DNA from: Streptomyces eurocidicus
GTDB taxonomy: Bacteria > Actinomycetota > Actinomycetes > Streptomycetales > Streptomycetaceae
DNA: 64,000 nt
Reading direction: 5' to 3'
Assembly (NCBI RefSeq): GCF_002891295.1
Contig: NZ_LGUI01000001.1
Location: 744,001 to 808,000, forward strand
Position numbers and translations under genes: made by a program. Positions 1 through 9,023 of the stretch are shown piece after piece (the first letter of the stretch is position 1; each line of letters begins with the position of its first letter). The notes beneath the pieces were generated by a model that was given only the letters and a program-made list of their open reading frames with translations, searched no databases and was not told the DNA's origin.

Positions 1-2
1 CG

Positions 3-512
3 GTGCCCGCGGGCGGCGCGGCCCGGACGTTCACGGTGCCGGTGCTCCTGGGCGACCAGGAGCGGACGCTGACCGTAAGGGCGTACCCGGCGACGGACGG
101 GCCGGACCTGGCGCGCGGCGCGCGGGCGAGCTCCTCCGGTGACGAGGGGGCGCGCTTCCCGGCCTCGGCGGCCGTCGACGGCGACCCCCGGACGCGCTGG
201 TCCTCACGGCCGGTGGACGACGCCTGGTGGCAGCTGGAGCTGGCACGCCCGGCCCGGCTGGGGCGGCTGGTGCTGCACTGGCAGGACGCGCACCCCTCCC
301 GCTACCGGGTGCAGGTCTCGCCGGACGGGCGCACCTGGCGGGACGCGGCGGTGGTGGCCACGGGCCGGGGCGGGGTGGAGACGGTCCGGATGGACGCCCC
401 GGACGCCCGGTTCGTCCGGGTCCAGGGCGAGCGGCGGGCGACGGGGTTCGGCTACTCGCTGTGGGCGGTGGAGGCGTACGCGGTGCGGGACGCGGGCGCG
501 GCGAAGCCCTGA
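3..512 (+). CDS. C-terminal part of a protein with an F5/8 type C (discoidin) carbohydrate-binding domain
   Basis: The frame is open to the window edge, so the real start lies upstream and only the last ~169 residues are visible. They look like a galactose-binding beta-sandwich of the F5/8 type C family: an ALA-SER rich lead (ARASSSGDEG), AAVDGDPRTRW near residue 60, WWQLELARPARLGRLVLHW, then YRVQVSPDGRTW and RFVRVQGERR. These modules usually sit at the C-terminus of secreted glycoside hydrolases and bind glycans. The catalytic part is outside the window, so the enzyme class is unknown. The gene ends just before a convergent HNH endonuclease gene. Confidence 0.75.
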   Translation: MPAGGAARTFTVPVLLGDQERTLTVRAYPATDGPDLARGARASSSGDEGARFPASAAVDGDPRTRWSSRPVDDAWWQLELARPARLGRLVLHWQDAHPSRYRVQVSPDGRTWRDAAVVATGRGGVETVRMDAPDARFVRVQGERRATGFGYSLWAVEAYAVRDAGAAKP

Positions 513-584
513 GGCCGGCCCGGGACCGGGCCCCCGCCGCATCCGCGCGTGCTCACACGCCGATACGACGACGGCCCGGTCGAC

Positions 585-1121
585 TCAGGCGGAAATGCCG
601 TCGATCCGGGCCATCGCGTCCTCCGCGCCGAATGCCTCCAGATAAGGCAGCCAGCGCGGATCCCTATGCCCCGTGCCGATGATGCGCCACGCCAGTCCGG
701 ACGGCGGGGCCGGCTGATGGCGCAACCGCCAGCCCAGCTCGGCGACGTGCCGGTCGGCCTTGACGTGATTGCAGCGGCGGCATGCCGCCACCACGTTCTC
801 CCAGGCGTGCTGTCCGCCGCGACTGCGCGGGACGACGTGGTCGACGCTGGTTGCGACGCCACCGCAGTACGCGCAGCGTCCGCCGTCGCGGGCGAACAGG
901 GCACGGCGGGTGAGTGGAACGGGCCCCCGAAAGGGCACCCGCACGAAGCGCTTCAGCCGGACGACGCTGGGTGCGGGGACGGTGCAGGTCGCGCTGTGCA
1001 TATAGGCGCCGGAGTCCTCAAGGCTGATCGCCTTTTCGTTGAGGACGAGTATGAGCGCGCGGCGGAGCGGTACGACGCCGAGCGGCTCGTACGACGCATT
1101 GAGGACCAGGACATGCGGCAC
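585..1121 (-). CDS. HNH endonuclease
   Basis: A 178-residue protein with an HNH nuclease fold. The motif is complete: paired cysteines CAYC at 83-86, the DHVVPRSRGG segment with His95, Asn109 in WENVV, and a second pair CRRC at 114-117. The paired cysteines would hold a structural zinc and the His/Asn residues bind the catalytic metal. I chose the GTG at 1121 because AAGGAGG lies just upstream and the protein then starts PHVLVLNASYEPLG, the usual N-terminus of this actinobacterial family; the longer reading frame to 1244 adds a low-complexity extension with no ribosome site. It is a stand-alone gene with no methylase partner, so a restriction role is not indicated. Confidence 0.88.
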   Translation of the reverse strand: MPHVLVLNASYEPLGVVPLRRALILVLNEKAISLEDSGAYMHSATCTVPAPSVVRLKRFVRVPFRGPVPLTRRALFARDGGRCAYCGGVATSVDHVVPRSRGGQHAWENVVAACRRCNHVKADRHVAELGWRLRHQPAPPSGLAWRIIGTGHRDPRWLPYLEAFGAEDAMARIDGISA

Positions 1122-1379
1122 GGGTGCCTCCTTGTACGCCGGCGGCGCGTGGCTCGCGCCGGGACGATCTCCTGCAAGTGTCCCCCGGCCCCTGGTCGGA
1201 GCGCCACCATCACCAGGTAACGGGCCACGGGTGTTTTGGAACACACCGTGTTCATCCCCCGCCCAAGACCTGTCCCATCTCGAACAGAGCTGCGGAGGAT
1301 CTTCGCTGCCCCGTTAGTGTGGTGAGTCTGCCCGCGCCGCCCCTCGCCGCGGGCGTGTCTCATACGGAGGGTTCCTGCT

Positions 1380-2462
1380 GTGTTCTGGTCCGCTGCCCTG
1401 GCCGCCGACTCGACGCCCCGCCCCACCTCGCTCGACGAGGCACAACGGACGGCGAACGACGCCGCGGGCTGGGTGGAGGAGAACTGGTCCATCTGGCTCA
1501 GCAACGGTCTCCGCATGATCCTCATCGTGGTGATCGCGATCGTGATGCGTTCGCTGATCCGCCGCGCCATCACCAAGCTGATAGCGCGGATGAACCGCAC
1601 CGCGCAGGCCGTCGACGGCACGGCGCTGGGTGGACTGCTCGTCAACGCCGAACGACGCCGGCAGCGCTCGGAGGCCATCGGCTCCGTGCTGCGCAGCGTC
1701 GCCTCGTTCCTGATCATGGGGACGGCCGCGCTCACCGTGCTGTCCGTGCTCCAGATCAATCTGGCCCCGCTGCTCGCGAGCGCGGGTGTGGCGGGTGTGG
1801 CGATAGGTTTCGGCGCCCGCAATCTGGTCACGGACTTCCTGTCCGGCGTCTTCATGATCCTGGAGGACCAGTACGGCGTCGGTGACGAGGTCGACGCCGG
1901 GGTCGCCACCGGCACGGTCATCGAGGTCGGGCTGCGTGTGACCAAGCTGCGCGGCGCCAACGGCGCCATCTGGTACGTGCGCAACGGCGAGGTCAAGCGC
2001 ATCGGCAACCTCAGCCAGGGCTGGGCCACGGCCGGTGTCGACATCCAGGTCCGCTCGGACGAGGACCTGGACCGGGTGCGCGGGGTGATCGAGCGCGTCG
2101 GCGAGGAGATGCACAAGGAAGAGCCCTGGAACGAGCGGCTGTGGGAGCCGGTCGAGGTGCTCGGCCTGGACGCGGTCTACCTCGACTCGGCGGTCATCCG
2201 GGTGTCGGCGAAGACCATGCCGGGCGTGGCGCTCGGCGTGGAGCGCGAGCTGCGCTGGCGGATCAAGCGGGCGCTGGACGCGGAGGGCATCCGCATCGTG
2301 GGCCGCCCGGCGGACGCGGAGCTGGAGACGGCGACCCCGGCCGACCCGGCCTCGGCCGTCGCGGCCCCCTCCGCGCTGGCGAACCCGACGTCCCCGCAGT
2401 CGCAGGCGACGACCCCGATACCGCCCGTGCAGACGGTGCCGGGGCCGGCGCTCGGCAAGTGA
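1380..2462 (+). CDS. MscS family mechanosensitive ion channel
   Basis: A 360-residue membrane protein of the small-conductance mechanosensitive channel family, which opens under membrane tension to release solutes during osmotic downshock. Three hydrophobic helices occupy about residues 30-150 (LRMILIVVIAIVMRS, VASFLIMGTAALTVLSVL, LLASAGVAGVAIGFG). The pore helix and start of the beta domain follow (GFGARNLVTDFLSGVF, YGVGDEV). The last ~45 residues are an Ala/Pro/Thr-rich tail with no visible fold. The GTG start has CGGAGGG about 8 bases upstream. It converges on the FBP-domain gene. Confidence 0.9.
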   Translation: MFWSAALAADSTPRPTSLDEAQRTANDAAGWVEENWSIWLSNGLRMILIVVIAIVMRSLIRRAITKLIARMNRTAQAVDGTALGGLLVNAERRRQRSEAIGSVLRSVASFLIMGTAALTVLSVLQINLAPLLASAGVAGVAIGFGARNLVTDFLSGVFMILEDQYGVGDEVDAGVATGTVIEVGLRVTKLRGANGAIWYVRNGEVKRIGNLSQGWATAGVDIQVRSDEDLDRVRGVIERVGEEMHKEEPWNERLWEPVEVLGLDAVYLDSAVIRVSAKTMPGVALGVERELRWRIKRALDAEGIRIVGRPADAELETATPADPASAVAAPSALANPTSPQSQATTPIPPVQTVPGPALGK

Positions 2463-2484
2463 GGGTACGGCGGGCGGACCCTCA
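2460..2484. terminator. Short inverted repeat between convergent genes
   Basis: TGAGGGT and ACCCTCA form 7-bp arms around an 11-base loop. The stop codons of both convergent genes (TGA at 2460-2462 and TCA at 2482-2484) lie inside the arms, so the hairpin could end transcription from both sides. There is no T-run, and the call rests on position and symmetry alone. Confidence 0.4.
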
Positions 2485-3000
2485 GACCACCGGCGCGGCC
2501 GTCGTCCGGAACACCTTGTCCAGGAAGTCGTCGAGGTTCACGGCCATCCGCGTGAGCCGCTCCTCCTCGGTGAGCGACTCCTGGTACCGGGCCGTGAGCA
2601 GCGGCTTCCGCTTGCCTCGTACGTAGAGGGGGCAGGCGAGGTCGGCGCACATATAGGCGCCGACGGTGTTGCCGTCGCGGCCGGACGGGCCGACCTTGCG
2701 GGCGGCGAGCAGGGAGACGCCCGAGGCCACGTGCCCGGTCAGGCAGATCGAGCAGATCGACGACTTCATCATGCTCCGGGGCCCGCTCTGCGGGACGCGC
2801 AGCGTGATGCCGACGAGCTTTCCGGCCCGCTCGGCGACGACATAGCCCCGGTCGGGGGCGCCGGGGTCCCGCCAGCCCAGGAAGTCCAGGTCCGCCCAGG
2901 GGAGCTCGGCCAGCCCCCGGGGCAGGGAGATCCTGCTCGCCTCACCCTTCGAGCAGTTCACGAAGGAGGCGCGGATCTCTTTGTCACTCAGCGGTTCCAT
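2482..3000 (-). CDS. FBP-domain (EF-G-binding type, zinc finger) protein
   Basis: A 172-residue protein of the FBP family, whose C-terminal treble-clef zinc finger is related to the fusidic-acid-resistance proteins that bind elongation factor G. Visible zinc ligands are CSICL near residue 85 and CADLACP near residue 120. The tail (RLTRMAVNLDDFLDKVF) is helical. Whether this chromosomal actinobacterial version binds EF-G or affects fusidic acid sensitivity is inference from the family. No strong ribosome site is visible before the ATG at 3000, so the start is the first in-frame ATG. Confidence 0.8.
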   Translation of the reverse strand: MEPLSDKEIRASFVNCSKGEASRISLPRGLAELPWADLDFLGWRDPGAPDRGYVVAERAGKLVGITLRVPQSGPRSMMKSSICSICLTGHVASGVSLLAARKVGPSGRDGNTVGAYMCADLACPLYVRGKRKPLLTARYQESLTEEERLTRMAVNLDDFLDKVFRTTAAPVV

Positions 3001-3103
3001 GGGTCATGAAGCTAACAGCGGGACAAGCCGGACGTCGCACGATTTTTTTCGCGCGCGGAGCATTGACGCCGCGCTGACCTGCCCTTACGGTCCTGTTCAC
3101 CAA

Positions 3104-3118
3104 TAGGAAACTTTCCTA
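3104..3118. promoter_or_regulatory. Palindromic ROK-type operator
   Basis: TAGGAAACTTTCCTA is a perfect 7+7 palindrome with a central C, 39 bp upstream of the ROK gene start. AGGAAA-N-TTTCCT is the classic operator type of actinobacterial ROK repressors. Its placement suggests that the repressor controls itself and the downstream sugar genes by read-through. No second copy is seen before the transporter genes. Confidence 0.72.
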
Positions 3119-3157
3119 ACAGACTGCTTTCCTCCCAGACGGCGACAGGCGGGTGTC

Positions 3158-4438
3158 ATGGCCGGAATCCCGGGTACCCCTCGTGTGCTGCGGGCCATGA
3201 ACGACCGGGCCGCGCTCGATCTGCTGCTCTCCCACGGCCCCCTGACCCGTACCCGCCTCGGCGAGCTGACGGGGCTGTCCAAGCCCACCGCCTCCCAGCT
3301 CCTCGGCCGCCTGGAGAGCGCGGGCCTGGTGCGTACGACCGGGAACGTCACCGGCCGGCCGGGCCCCAGCGCCCAGCTGTACGAGGTGAACCCGGGCGCC
3401 GCCCACGTCGCCGCCCTCACCGTGGACCCCGAGGGGATCACCGCGGCCGTCGCCGACCTGACGGGCCGGGTCCTGGGCGAGCACCGCGTCGCGGCCCCGG
3501 CCACCGCCGAGGACGTCCGCGACCGCACCGCCGAGCTGGTCGTCCGCGCCGTGGACGGCGCCCTCGCCGCCGCCGGGCTCCGCCCCGGCGCCCCGCACCG
3601 CACGGTCATCGGCACCCCCGGCGCGCTCGACCCGCACACCGGCGCCCTGCGCTACGCCCCGCACCTGCCGGGCTGGCACTCCCGCACCCTTCGCGCCGAG
3701 CTCGCCGAGGCGCTCGGCACCCCCGTCGCCATCGAGAACGACGTCAACCTCGCCGCGCTCGCCGAACGCTACGACGGCACCGCGCGGGACACGGGCGACT
3801 ATGTGTTCCTCTGGGCCGACGAGGGCGTGGGCGCGGCCGTCGTCATCGGCGGCACCCTGCTGCGCGGCGCCACCGGGGGCGCGGGCGAGGTCGGCTACAT
3901 GCCGCTGCCCGGCGCACCGCTCGCCCCGCGCGGCGGCCCGTCGGACGCCGGCGGCTTCCAGTTGCTCGTCGGCTCCCCCGCCGTCGTCGAGCTCGCCCGC
4001 GCCCACGGCCTCGGCGCGGCCACGGCCGGCGAGGCGCTGCGCCTCGCGGCCGCCACCCCGGGCCCCGGTGACGCGGTCCTCGCCGAGCTGGGCCGGCGGC
4101 TCGCCACGGGGCTCGCGGCGATCGTCGCCGTCGTCGACCCCGAACTGATCGTGCTCTCCGGCGAGGTGTGCCAGGCGGGCGGCGAGCGGCTGCGGGAGCT
4201 GGTCGAGGCCGAGCTGACCGGGCTGGCCCTGCCCCGGCCGGGGCTCCGGCTGAGCACGGTCGAGGGCTCCCCCATCCTCAGCGGCGCGCTCCACACGGCC
4301 CTCGCCGCCACCCGGGACGCGGTCTTCGACACCACCGCCGGACCCGGGCTCCGCTCCGGCGCCCCGGTGCACCCCGCCCGGACGGGCGGGGTGCACAGCC
4401 CGTCCGGAGGCAACTCCTGGGGGAACCCCCAGCAATAG
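3158..4438 (+). CDS. ROK family transcriptional repressor
   Basis: A 426-residue regulator with an N-terminal winged helix (residues ~15-65, DLLLSHGPLTRTRLGELTG then SKPTASQLLGRLE) followed by a sugar-kinase-like ROK domain (VIGTPGALDPHTG, IENDVNLAALAER, VVIGGTLLRGATGGAGEVG). The effector is probably the sugar, or a phosphorylated form of it, imported by the adjacent ABC system. The usual ROK zinc cluster (CxCGxxGC) is not visible: the region after GEVGYMPLPG is PLAPRGGPSDAGG, so this is a regulator, not a kinase. The last ~45 residues (Gly/Ser/Pro-rich) look unstructured. It is transcribed toward the transporter genes. Confidence 0.88.
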   Translation: MAGIPGTPRVLRAMNDRAALDLLLSHGPLTRTRLGELTGLSKPTASQLLGRLESAGLVRTTGNVTGRPGPSAQLYEVNPGAAHVAALTVDPEGITAAVADLTGRVLGEHRVAAPATAEDVRDRTAELVVRAVDGALAAAGLRPGAPHRTVIGTPGALDPHTGALRYAPHLPGWHSRTLRAELAEALGTPVAIENDVNLAALAERYDGTARDTGDYVFLWADEGVGAAVVIGGTLLRGATGGAGEVGYMPLPGAPLAPRGGPSDAGGFQLLVGSPAVVELARAHGLGAATAGEALRLAAATPGPGDAVLAELGRRLATGLAAIVAVVDPELIVLSGEVCQAGGERLRELVEAELTGLALPRPGLRLSTVEGSPILSGALHTALAATRDAVFDTTAGPGLRSGAPVHPARTGGVHSPSGGNSWGNPQQ

Positions 4439-4529
4439 CCGGGAGAGCTTGAGGACACCGGGAAGGGGCGGGCAGCGGAAGGCCCGCCGCCCACGCCACC
4501 CCCACCCCATCCGTCGCGAAGGAGGTCCC

Positions 4530-5876
4530 ATGCCCCGCCCGCGCACCAGACGCCACCGCGCGCTCGTCCCGCTCCTCGCCACCGCCGCGCTCCTCCTCAC
4601 CGGCTGCGCCAACCCCTCCACCGGCAGCGCCGACGACGACCCCACCGCCCCCGTCACCCTGAGGTTCTGGCACGGGTGGTCGGAGAAGAACGAGGTCGAG
4701 GCGATCGACGACTCGATCGCCCGGTTCCGGAAGCTGCACCCCAACATCCGGGTGAAGTCCACCGGGAACGTCACCGACGCCACCGTCAACCAGGCCCTGC
4801 GGGCGGGCGGCGGCGACGCCCCCGACGTGGTGTCCTCGTTCACCACCGACAACGTCGGGCAGTACTGCTCCTCGGGAATGTGGGCCGACCTCGACCCCTT
4901 CCTGAAGAAGTCCGGCATGGCGAAGGAGCGGATATTCCCCGAGGTCCTGCTGGACTACACCCGCTACCAGGGCAAGCAGTGCGCACTGCCTCTGCTCGCG
5001 GACTCCTTCGGGATGTACTACAACAAGGACGCCTTCGAGAAGGCCGGCATCACCCGGCCGCCGCGCACCATGTCCGAATTCCGGCGAGCCGCCGTCAGAC
5101 TCACCGAGCGGACCGCCGACGGCTCGTACCGGCAGCTCGGATTCATGCCCGACTTCCGGCTCTACCAGAACAGCCCGGACCGCCTCTTCGCCCAGTGGGG
5201 ACCCACCTACTTCGACGGGGAGGGAAAGTCACGGCTGGCCCAAGGCGATACGGCCGAGGACTTCTTCACCACACAGCGCGACCTGGTCACCGCACTCGGC
5301 GGCTACGGCCCGCTGGAGAAGTTCCGCACCACCTTCGGCGACGAGATGTCCTCGCAGAACGCGTTCCTCACCGGAAAGCTCGCCATGCACATGGACGGCG
5401 AATGGCGCGGGCTGATGCTGGACGCCTCGAAGCCCGGCTTCCGCTGGGGCACGGCCCCGATGCCCGTCCCGGACGACCAGGCGGACGCGTACGGGCGCGG
5501 CTATCTCACCGGCACCGTCGCGGGCATCGCGCACAGCAGCAAACACCAGAACGCCGCGTGGGAGCTGGTGCGGTTCCTGACCGCCGACACCGAACAGGTC
5601 GTGGCCTTCGCCAACGCGATCCACAACATCCCCTCGACCAAGGCCGCGCTCGCCTCGCCGAAGCTGGCGCGCGACCCCGCCTTCCGCACCTTCCTCGACA
5701 TCGCGCGGCACCCGCGCAGCGTCAGCATGCCCCCGTCCGTCAACGGCGGGAGGTACATCGTCTCGCTCCGGGACTTCGCCTACGAGGCGGAGGCGGGCCG
5801 GGTGCCCGACCTGGAGAAGGGCCTGCGCCGCCTCGACCGGCAGATAGACGAAGACAACCTCCAGTCCCGGAACTGA
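4530..5876 (+). CDS. Sugar ABC transporter substrate-binding lipoprotein
   Basis: A 448-residue extracellular solute-binding protein (family 1). The start at 4530 has GAAGGAGG immediately upstream and gives a lipoprotein signal peptide: Arg-rich N-terminus, hydrophobic core and lipobox LLLTGC with Cys26 as the lipidated residue. The mature part begins VTLRFWHGWSEKNEVEAID and later has YYNKDAFEKAGI, AMHMDGEWRG and AAWELVRFLT, typical of sugar-binding proteins. It would capture the substrate outside the membrane and deliver it to the two permeases that follow. No ATPase gene is present; Streptomyces systems of this class commonly share the MsiK ATPase encoded elsewhere. Confidence 0.92.
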   Translation: MPRPRTRRHRALVPLLATAALLLTGCANPSTGSADDDPTAPVTLRFWHGWSEKNEVEAIDDSIARFRKLHPNIRVKSTGNVTDATVNQALRAGGGDAPDVVSSFTTDNVGQYCSSGMWADLDPFLKKSGMAKERIFPEVLLDYTRYQGKQCALPLLADSFGMYYNKDAFEKAGITRPPRTMSEFRRAAVRLTERTADGSYRQLGFMPDFRLYQNSPDRLFAQWGPTYFDGEGKSRLAQGDTAEDFFTTQRDLVTALGGYGPLEKFRTTFGDEMSSQNAFLTGKLAMHMDGEWRGLMLDASKPGFRWGTAPMPVPDDQADAYGRGYLTGTVAGIAHSSKHQNAAWELVRFLTADTEQVVAFANAIHNIPSTKAALASPKLARDPAFRTFLDIARHPRSVSMPPSVNGGRYIVSLRDFAYEAEAGRVPDLEKGLRRLDRQIDEDNLQSRN

Positions 5877-5887
5877 CGGAGTCCGCC

Positions 5888-6850
5888 ATGGCGACACCAC
5901 CGGCCACCAGACCGGCCCCCGAACTGCGCCGCAGACACACCCGCGAGCGGCTGCGCACCCTCGGCTTCCTCTCACCGTGGCTGATCGGTTTCACCGTCTT
6001 CTTCGGCTATCCGCTGCTCGCCACGGTCTATTTCTCCTTTATGCACTACAACCAGATCCAGGCGCCGAGCTTCGTCGGCCTGCGGAACTGGACCTATGTG
6101 CTGGACCGGATGCCGCTCTTCGGGCCCGCGCTGTGGAACACCCTCTGGCTCGTCGTGGTGATGGTCTCCCTGCGGGTGGTCTTCGGGCTGGGCATCGGAC
6201 TGCTCGTCACCCGGATAAAAACCGGGGCGGGATTCTTCCGCACCGCTTTCTATCTGCCCTATCTGGCCCCGCCCGTGACCGCGACCGTCGCCTTCGTCTT
6301 CCTCCTCAACCCCGGCACGGGCCCGGTCAACGAGGCCCTGGGCGCCCTCGGGATCCCCGCGCCGAACTGGTTCAACGACCCGGACTGGGCCAAGCCCTCC
6401 CTGGTGCTGCTCTCGCTGTGGGGCATCGGCGACCTGATGGTCATCTTCATGGCCGCCCTGCTGGACGTGCCCAGGGAGCAGTACGAGGCCGCCGAGCTGG
6501 ACGGCGCGGGCGTCCTCGCCCGGTTCCGGTACGTCACCTGGCCGGCGATCACCCCGATCGTGATGTTCGCGGTGGTGACCGGCGTCGTGCAGACCATGCA
6601 GTACTACACCCAGGCGCTGGTCGCCGGGAAGCTCGCGTCGGGCGTCAGCATCGGCCCCGGCTCGGTGATCCAGCCCGGCTACCCCGACGGCTCGACGCTC
6701 ACCGTGCCGCAGCTCGTCTACTCGCTGGGCTTCCAGAACTTCGACACCGGTGCCGCGTGCGTGCTCTCGCTCGTGCTCTTCGCGATCGCCATGGCCGTGA
6801 CCTCGTTGCTGATGCGCAGAAGCACCGGCCTGCTGAGCGCGGAGGACTGA
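5888..6850 (+). CDS. Sugar ABC transporter permease (MalF-like)
   Basis: A 320-residue inner-membrane permease with six predicted helices, the first at ~28-50 (GFLSPWLIGFTVFFGYPLL). The EAA loop that contacts the ATPase is EQYEAAELDGAGVLARFRY near residue 200. Only 11 bp follow the binding-protein stop, with a GGAG site before the ATG, and the gene runs straight into the second permease. It pairs with that permease to form the translocation channel. Confidence 0.92.
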   Translation: MATPPATRPAPELRRRHTRERLRTLGFLSPWLIGFTVFFGYPLLATVYFSFMHYNQIQAPSFVGLRNWTYVLDRMPLFGPALWNTLWLVVVMVSLRVVFGLGIGLLVTRIKTGAGFFRTAFYLPYLAPPVTATVAFVFLLNPGTGPVNEALGALGIPAPNWFNDPDWAKPSLVLLSLWGIGDLMVIFMAALLDVPREQYEAAELDGAGVLARFRYVTWPAITPIVMFAVVTGVVQTMQYYTQALVAGKLASGVSIGPGSVIQPGYPDGSTLTVPQLVYSLGFQNFDTGAACVLSLVLFAIAMAVTSLLMRRSTGLLSAED

Positions 6851-6854
6851 CACC

Positions 6855-7718
6855 ATGGCCCCGACGAACGCCCGGCCCCCGGCGATGCGCCGCGCCCGGC
6901 CCGCCCTGCACTGGATAGCGGTCCACACCACCGCCGTGGCCGCCGCCCTGTTCTTCGTCCTCCCCTTCGTCTTCGTCCTGCTGACCTCCGTGATGAGCGA
7001 CGCGCAGGCGATGAGCGGCGAGCTGTGGCCGCACGAGTGGCACTGGTCGAACTACACGGAGGTCTTCCACACCCCGGGCTTCCTCACCTGGTGGCGCAAC
7101 TCGCTGCTCTACGCGGGGCTCGGCACCCTCCTCACGGTGTGCTCCTCGGTCCCGGTGGCCTACGCGCTCGCCAAGTTCCGCTTCCGTGGCCGGCGGCCCG
7201 CCATGATGCTCGTCGTCGCCACGATGATGCTGCCGCCCCAGGTGATCGTCATCCCGATGTACCTGGTCTGGGCACAGCAGCTGCACCTCTCGGGGTCGCT
7301 GTGGCCGCTGATCGTGCCGCTGGCGTTCGGCGACGCCTACGCCATATTCCTGCTGCGGCAGTTCCTCCTCACCATCCCCCGGGAGTATCTGGAGTCGGCG
7401 AAGGTCGACGGGTGCGGGGAGCTGCGCACGCTGCTGCGGATCGTGGTGCCGATGGCGAAGCCCGGGATCGCGGCGGTCGCGCTGTTCCAGTTCTTCTTCT
7501 GCTGGAACGACTACTTCGGGCCGCAGATCTACGCGGCGCAGAACCCGGGCGCCTGGACCCTCAGTTACGGCCTGGAGTCCTTCAAGAGCGCGCACGGCGT
7601 CAACTGGAACCTGACCATGGCGGCGACACTGCTGGTCATGGCCCCCGTCGTGCTCGTCTTCTTCTTCGCCCAGAAGACCTTCGTCGAAGGCGTCACCCTC
7701 ACCGGAGTGAAGGGCTGA
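6855..7718 (+). CDS. Sugar ABC transporter permease (MalG-like)
   Basis: A 287-residue permease beginning 4 bp after the previous stop. Its EAA loop reads REYLESAKVDGCGELRTLL near residue 180, and hydrophobic helices run through the protein (AALFFVLPFVFVLLTSV, MMLVVATMMLPPQVIVIPMY). The C-terminus ends in KTFVEGVTLTGVKG, a conserved ending of carbohydrate MalG-like permeases. It forms the heterodimeric pore with the preceding permease. Confidence 0.92.
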   Translation: MAPTNARPPAMRRARPALHWIAVHTTAVAAALFFVLPFVFVLLTSVMSDAQAMSGELWPHEWHWSNYTEVFHTPGFLTWWRNSLLYAGLGTLLTVCSSVPVAYALAKFRFRGRRPAMMLVVATMMLPPQVIVIPMYLVWAQQLHLSGSLWPLIVPLAFGDAYAIFLLRQFLLTIPREYLESAKVDGCGELRTLLRIVVPMAKPGIAAVALFQFFFCWNDYFGPQIYAAQNPGAWTLSYGLESFKSAHGVNWNLTMAATLLVMAPVVLVFFFAQKTFVEGVTLTGVKG

Positions 7719-7751
7719 ACCCCCCATGAGCCTTAGGGAACCGAGGACCGT

Positions 7752-9023
7752 ATGAAACTCACCGTGGTCGGCGGAGGCTCGACCTACACCCCCGAACTCA
7801 TCGACGGCTTCGCACGGCTGCGCGGCACGCTGCCCGTGACCGAGCTGGTCCTGGTCGACCCGGCGGCCGACCGGCTGGAGCTGGTCGGCGGGCTGGCCCG
7901 GCGGATCTTCGCCCGGCAGGGCCACCCCGGCAGGATCACCTGGACCAGCGATCTGGACGCCGCCGTGGACGGCGCCGACGCCGTCCTGCTCCAGCTGCGC
8001 GTGGGCGGCCAGGCGGCCCGGCAGCAGGACGAGACCTGGCCGCTGACCTGCGGCTGCGTCGGGCAGGAGACCACCGGCGCGGGTGGGCTCGCCAAGGCGC
8101 TGCGCACGGTGCCGGTGGTGCTGGACATCGCGGAGCGGGTACGGCGCCGCAACCCGGACGCCTGGATCGTGGACTTCACCAACCCGGTGGGGATCGTGAC
8201 GCGCGCGCTGCTCACCGCCGGGCACCGGGCCGTGGGGCTGTGCAACGTCGCCATCGGCTTCCAGCGGAAGTTCGCCCGGCTGCTCGGGGTGGACCCGGCG
8301 GCGGTCGCCCTGGAGCACGTCGGGCTCAACCACCTGACCTGGGAGCGGTCGGTGACGGTCGGCGGCCGGGACGTGCTGCCGGAGCTGCTCGCCGAGCACG
8401 GCGCGGCCGTGGCCGAGGACCTGCGGATGCCGCGCGCGCTGCTGGACCGGCTCGGCGTGGTGCCCTCGTACTACCTGCGCTACTTCTACCAGCACGACGA
8501 GGTGGTGCGGGAGCTGCGGACCAAGCCCTCGCGGGCCGCCGAGGTGGCGGAGATGGAGCGGCGGCTGCTGGAGATGTACGGCGACCCGGCGCTGGACGAG
8601 AAGCCGGAGCTGCTGGGGAAGCGGGGCGGGGCCTTCTACTCGGAGGCGGCGGTCGCGCTGACGGCCTCGCTGCTGCGCCCGGCGGGCGGCGCCGGGGACG
8701 CGGCGGACGTCCAGGTGGTCAACACGTTCAACCGAGGGACGCTGCCCTTCCTCCCCGACGACGCGGTGATCGAGGTGCCGGCGGCGGTGGACGCGCGGGG
8801 CGCGCGCCCGCTGCCGGTGCGCCCGCTGGAGCCGCTGTTCGCCGGGCTGGTCGCGAACGTCACGGCCTATGAGCACCTGGCCCTGGAGGCCGCGCTCAAG
8901 GGCGGCCGCGAGCGGGTGTTCGCCGCGCTGCTCGCGCATCCGCTGATCGGCCAGACCGAGCGGGCGGACCGGCTGACCGACGAGCTGGTGGCGCACAACC
9001 GGGAGCACCTCGCGTGGGCGTGA
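7752..9023 (+). CDS. Glycoside hydrolase family 4 (6-phospho-beta-glucosidase type)
   Basis: A 423-residue GH4 enzyme. GH4 enzymes cleave phosphorylated glycosides by an NAD+ and metal-dependent oxidation-elimination mechanism. The NAD-binding motif VVGGGSTYTPEL is at residues 5-16; the metal ligands are Cys164 in GLCNVAIG and His194 in GLNHLTW; NPVGIVTR lies at 144-151. It is the cytosolic step after the ABC transporter and overlaps the start of a sugar kinase gene. Since ABC import does not phosphorylate, a kinase must act before this enzyme if it is truly 6-phospho-specific. The closest substrate class (beta-glucoside versus chitobiose or other) cannot be settled by reading. Confidence 0.9.
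   Translation: MKLTVVGGGSTYTPELIDGFARLRGTLPVTELVLVDPAADRLELVGGLARRIFARQGHPGRITWTSDLDAAVDGADAVLLQLRVGGQAARQQDETWPLTCGCVGQETTGAGGLAKALRTVPVVLDIAERVRRRNPDAWIVDFTNPVGIVTRALLTAGHRAVGLCNVAIGFQRKFARLLGVDPAAVALEHVGLNHLTWERSVTVGGRDVLPELLAEHGAAVAEDLRMPRALLDRLGVVPSYYLRYFYQHDEVVRELRTKPSRAAEVAEMERRLLEMYGDPALDEKPELLGKRGGAFYSEAAVALTASLLRPAGGAGDAADVQVVNTFNRGTLPFLPDDAVIEVPAAVDARGARPLPVRPLEPLFAGLVANVTAYEHLALEAALKGGRERVFAALLAHPLIGQTERADRLTDELVAHNREHLAWA

Noticed and set aside
3116..4918. A 600-codon minus-strand frame
   Set aside because: Antisense to the ROK and binding-protein genes; low-complexity product.
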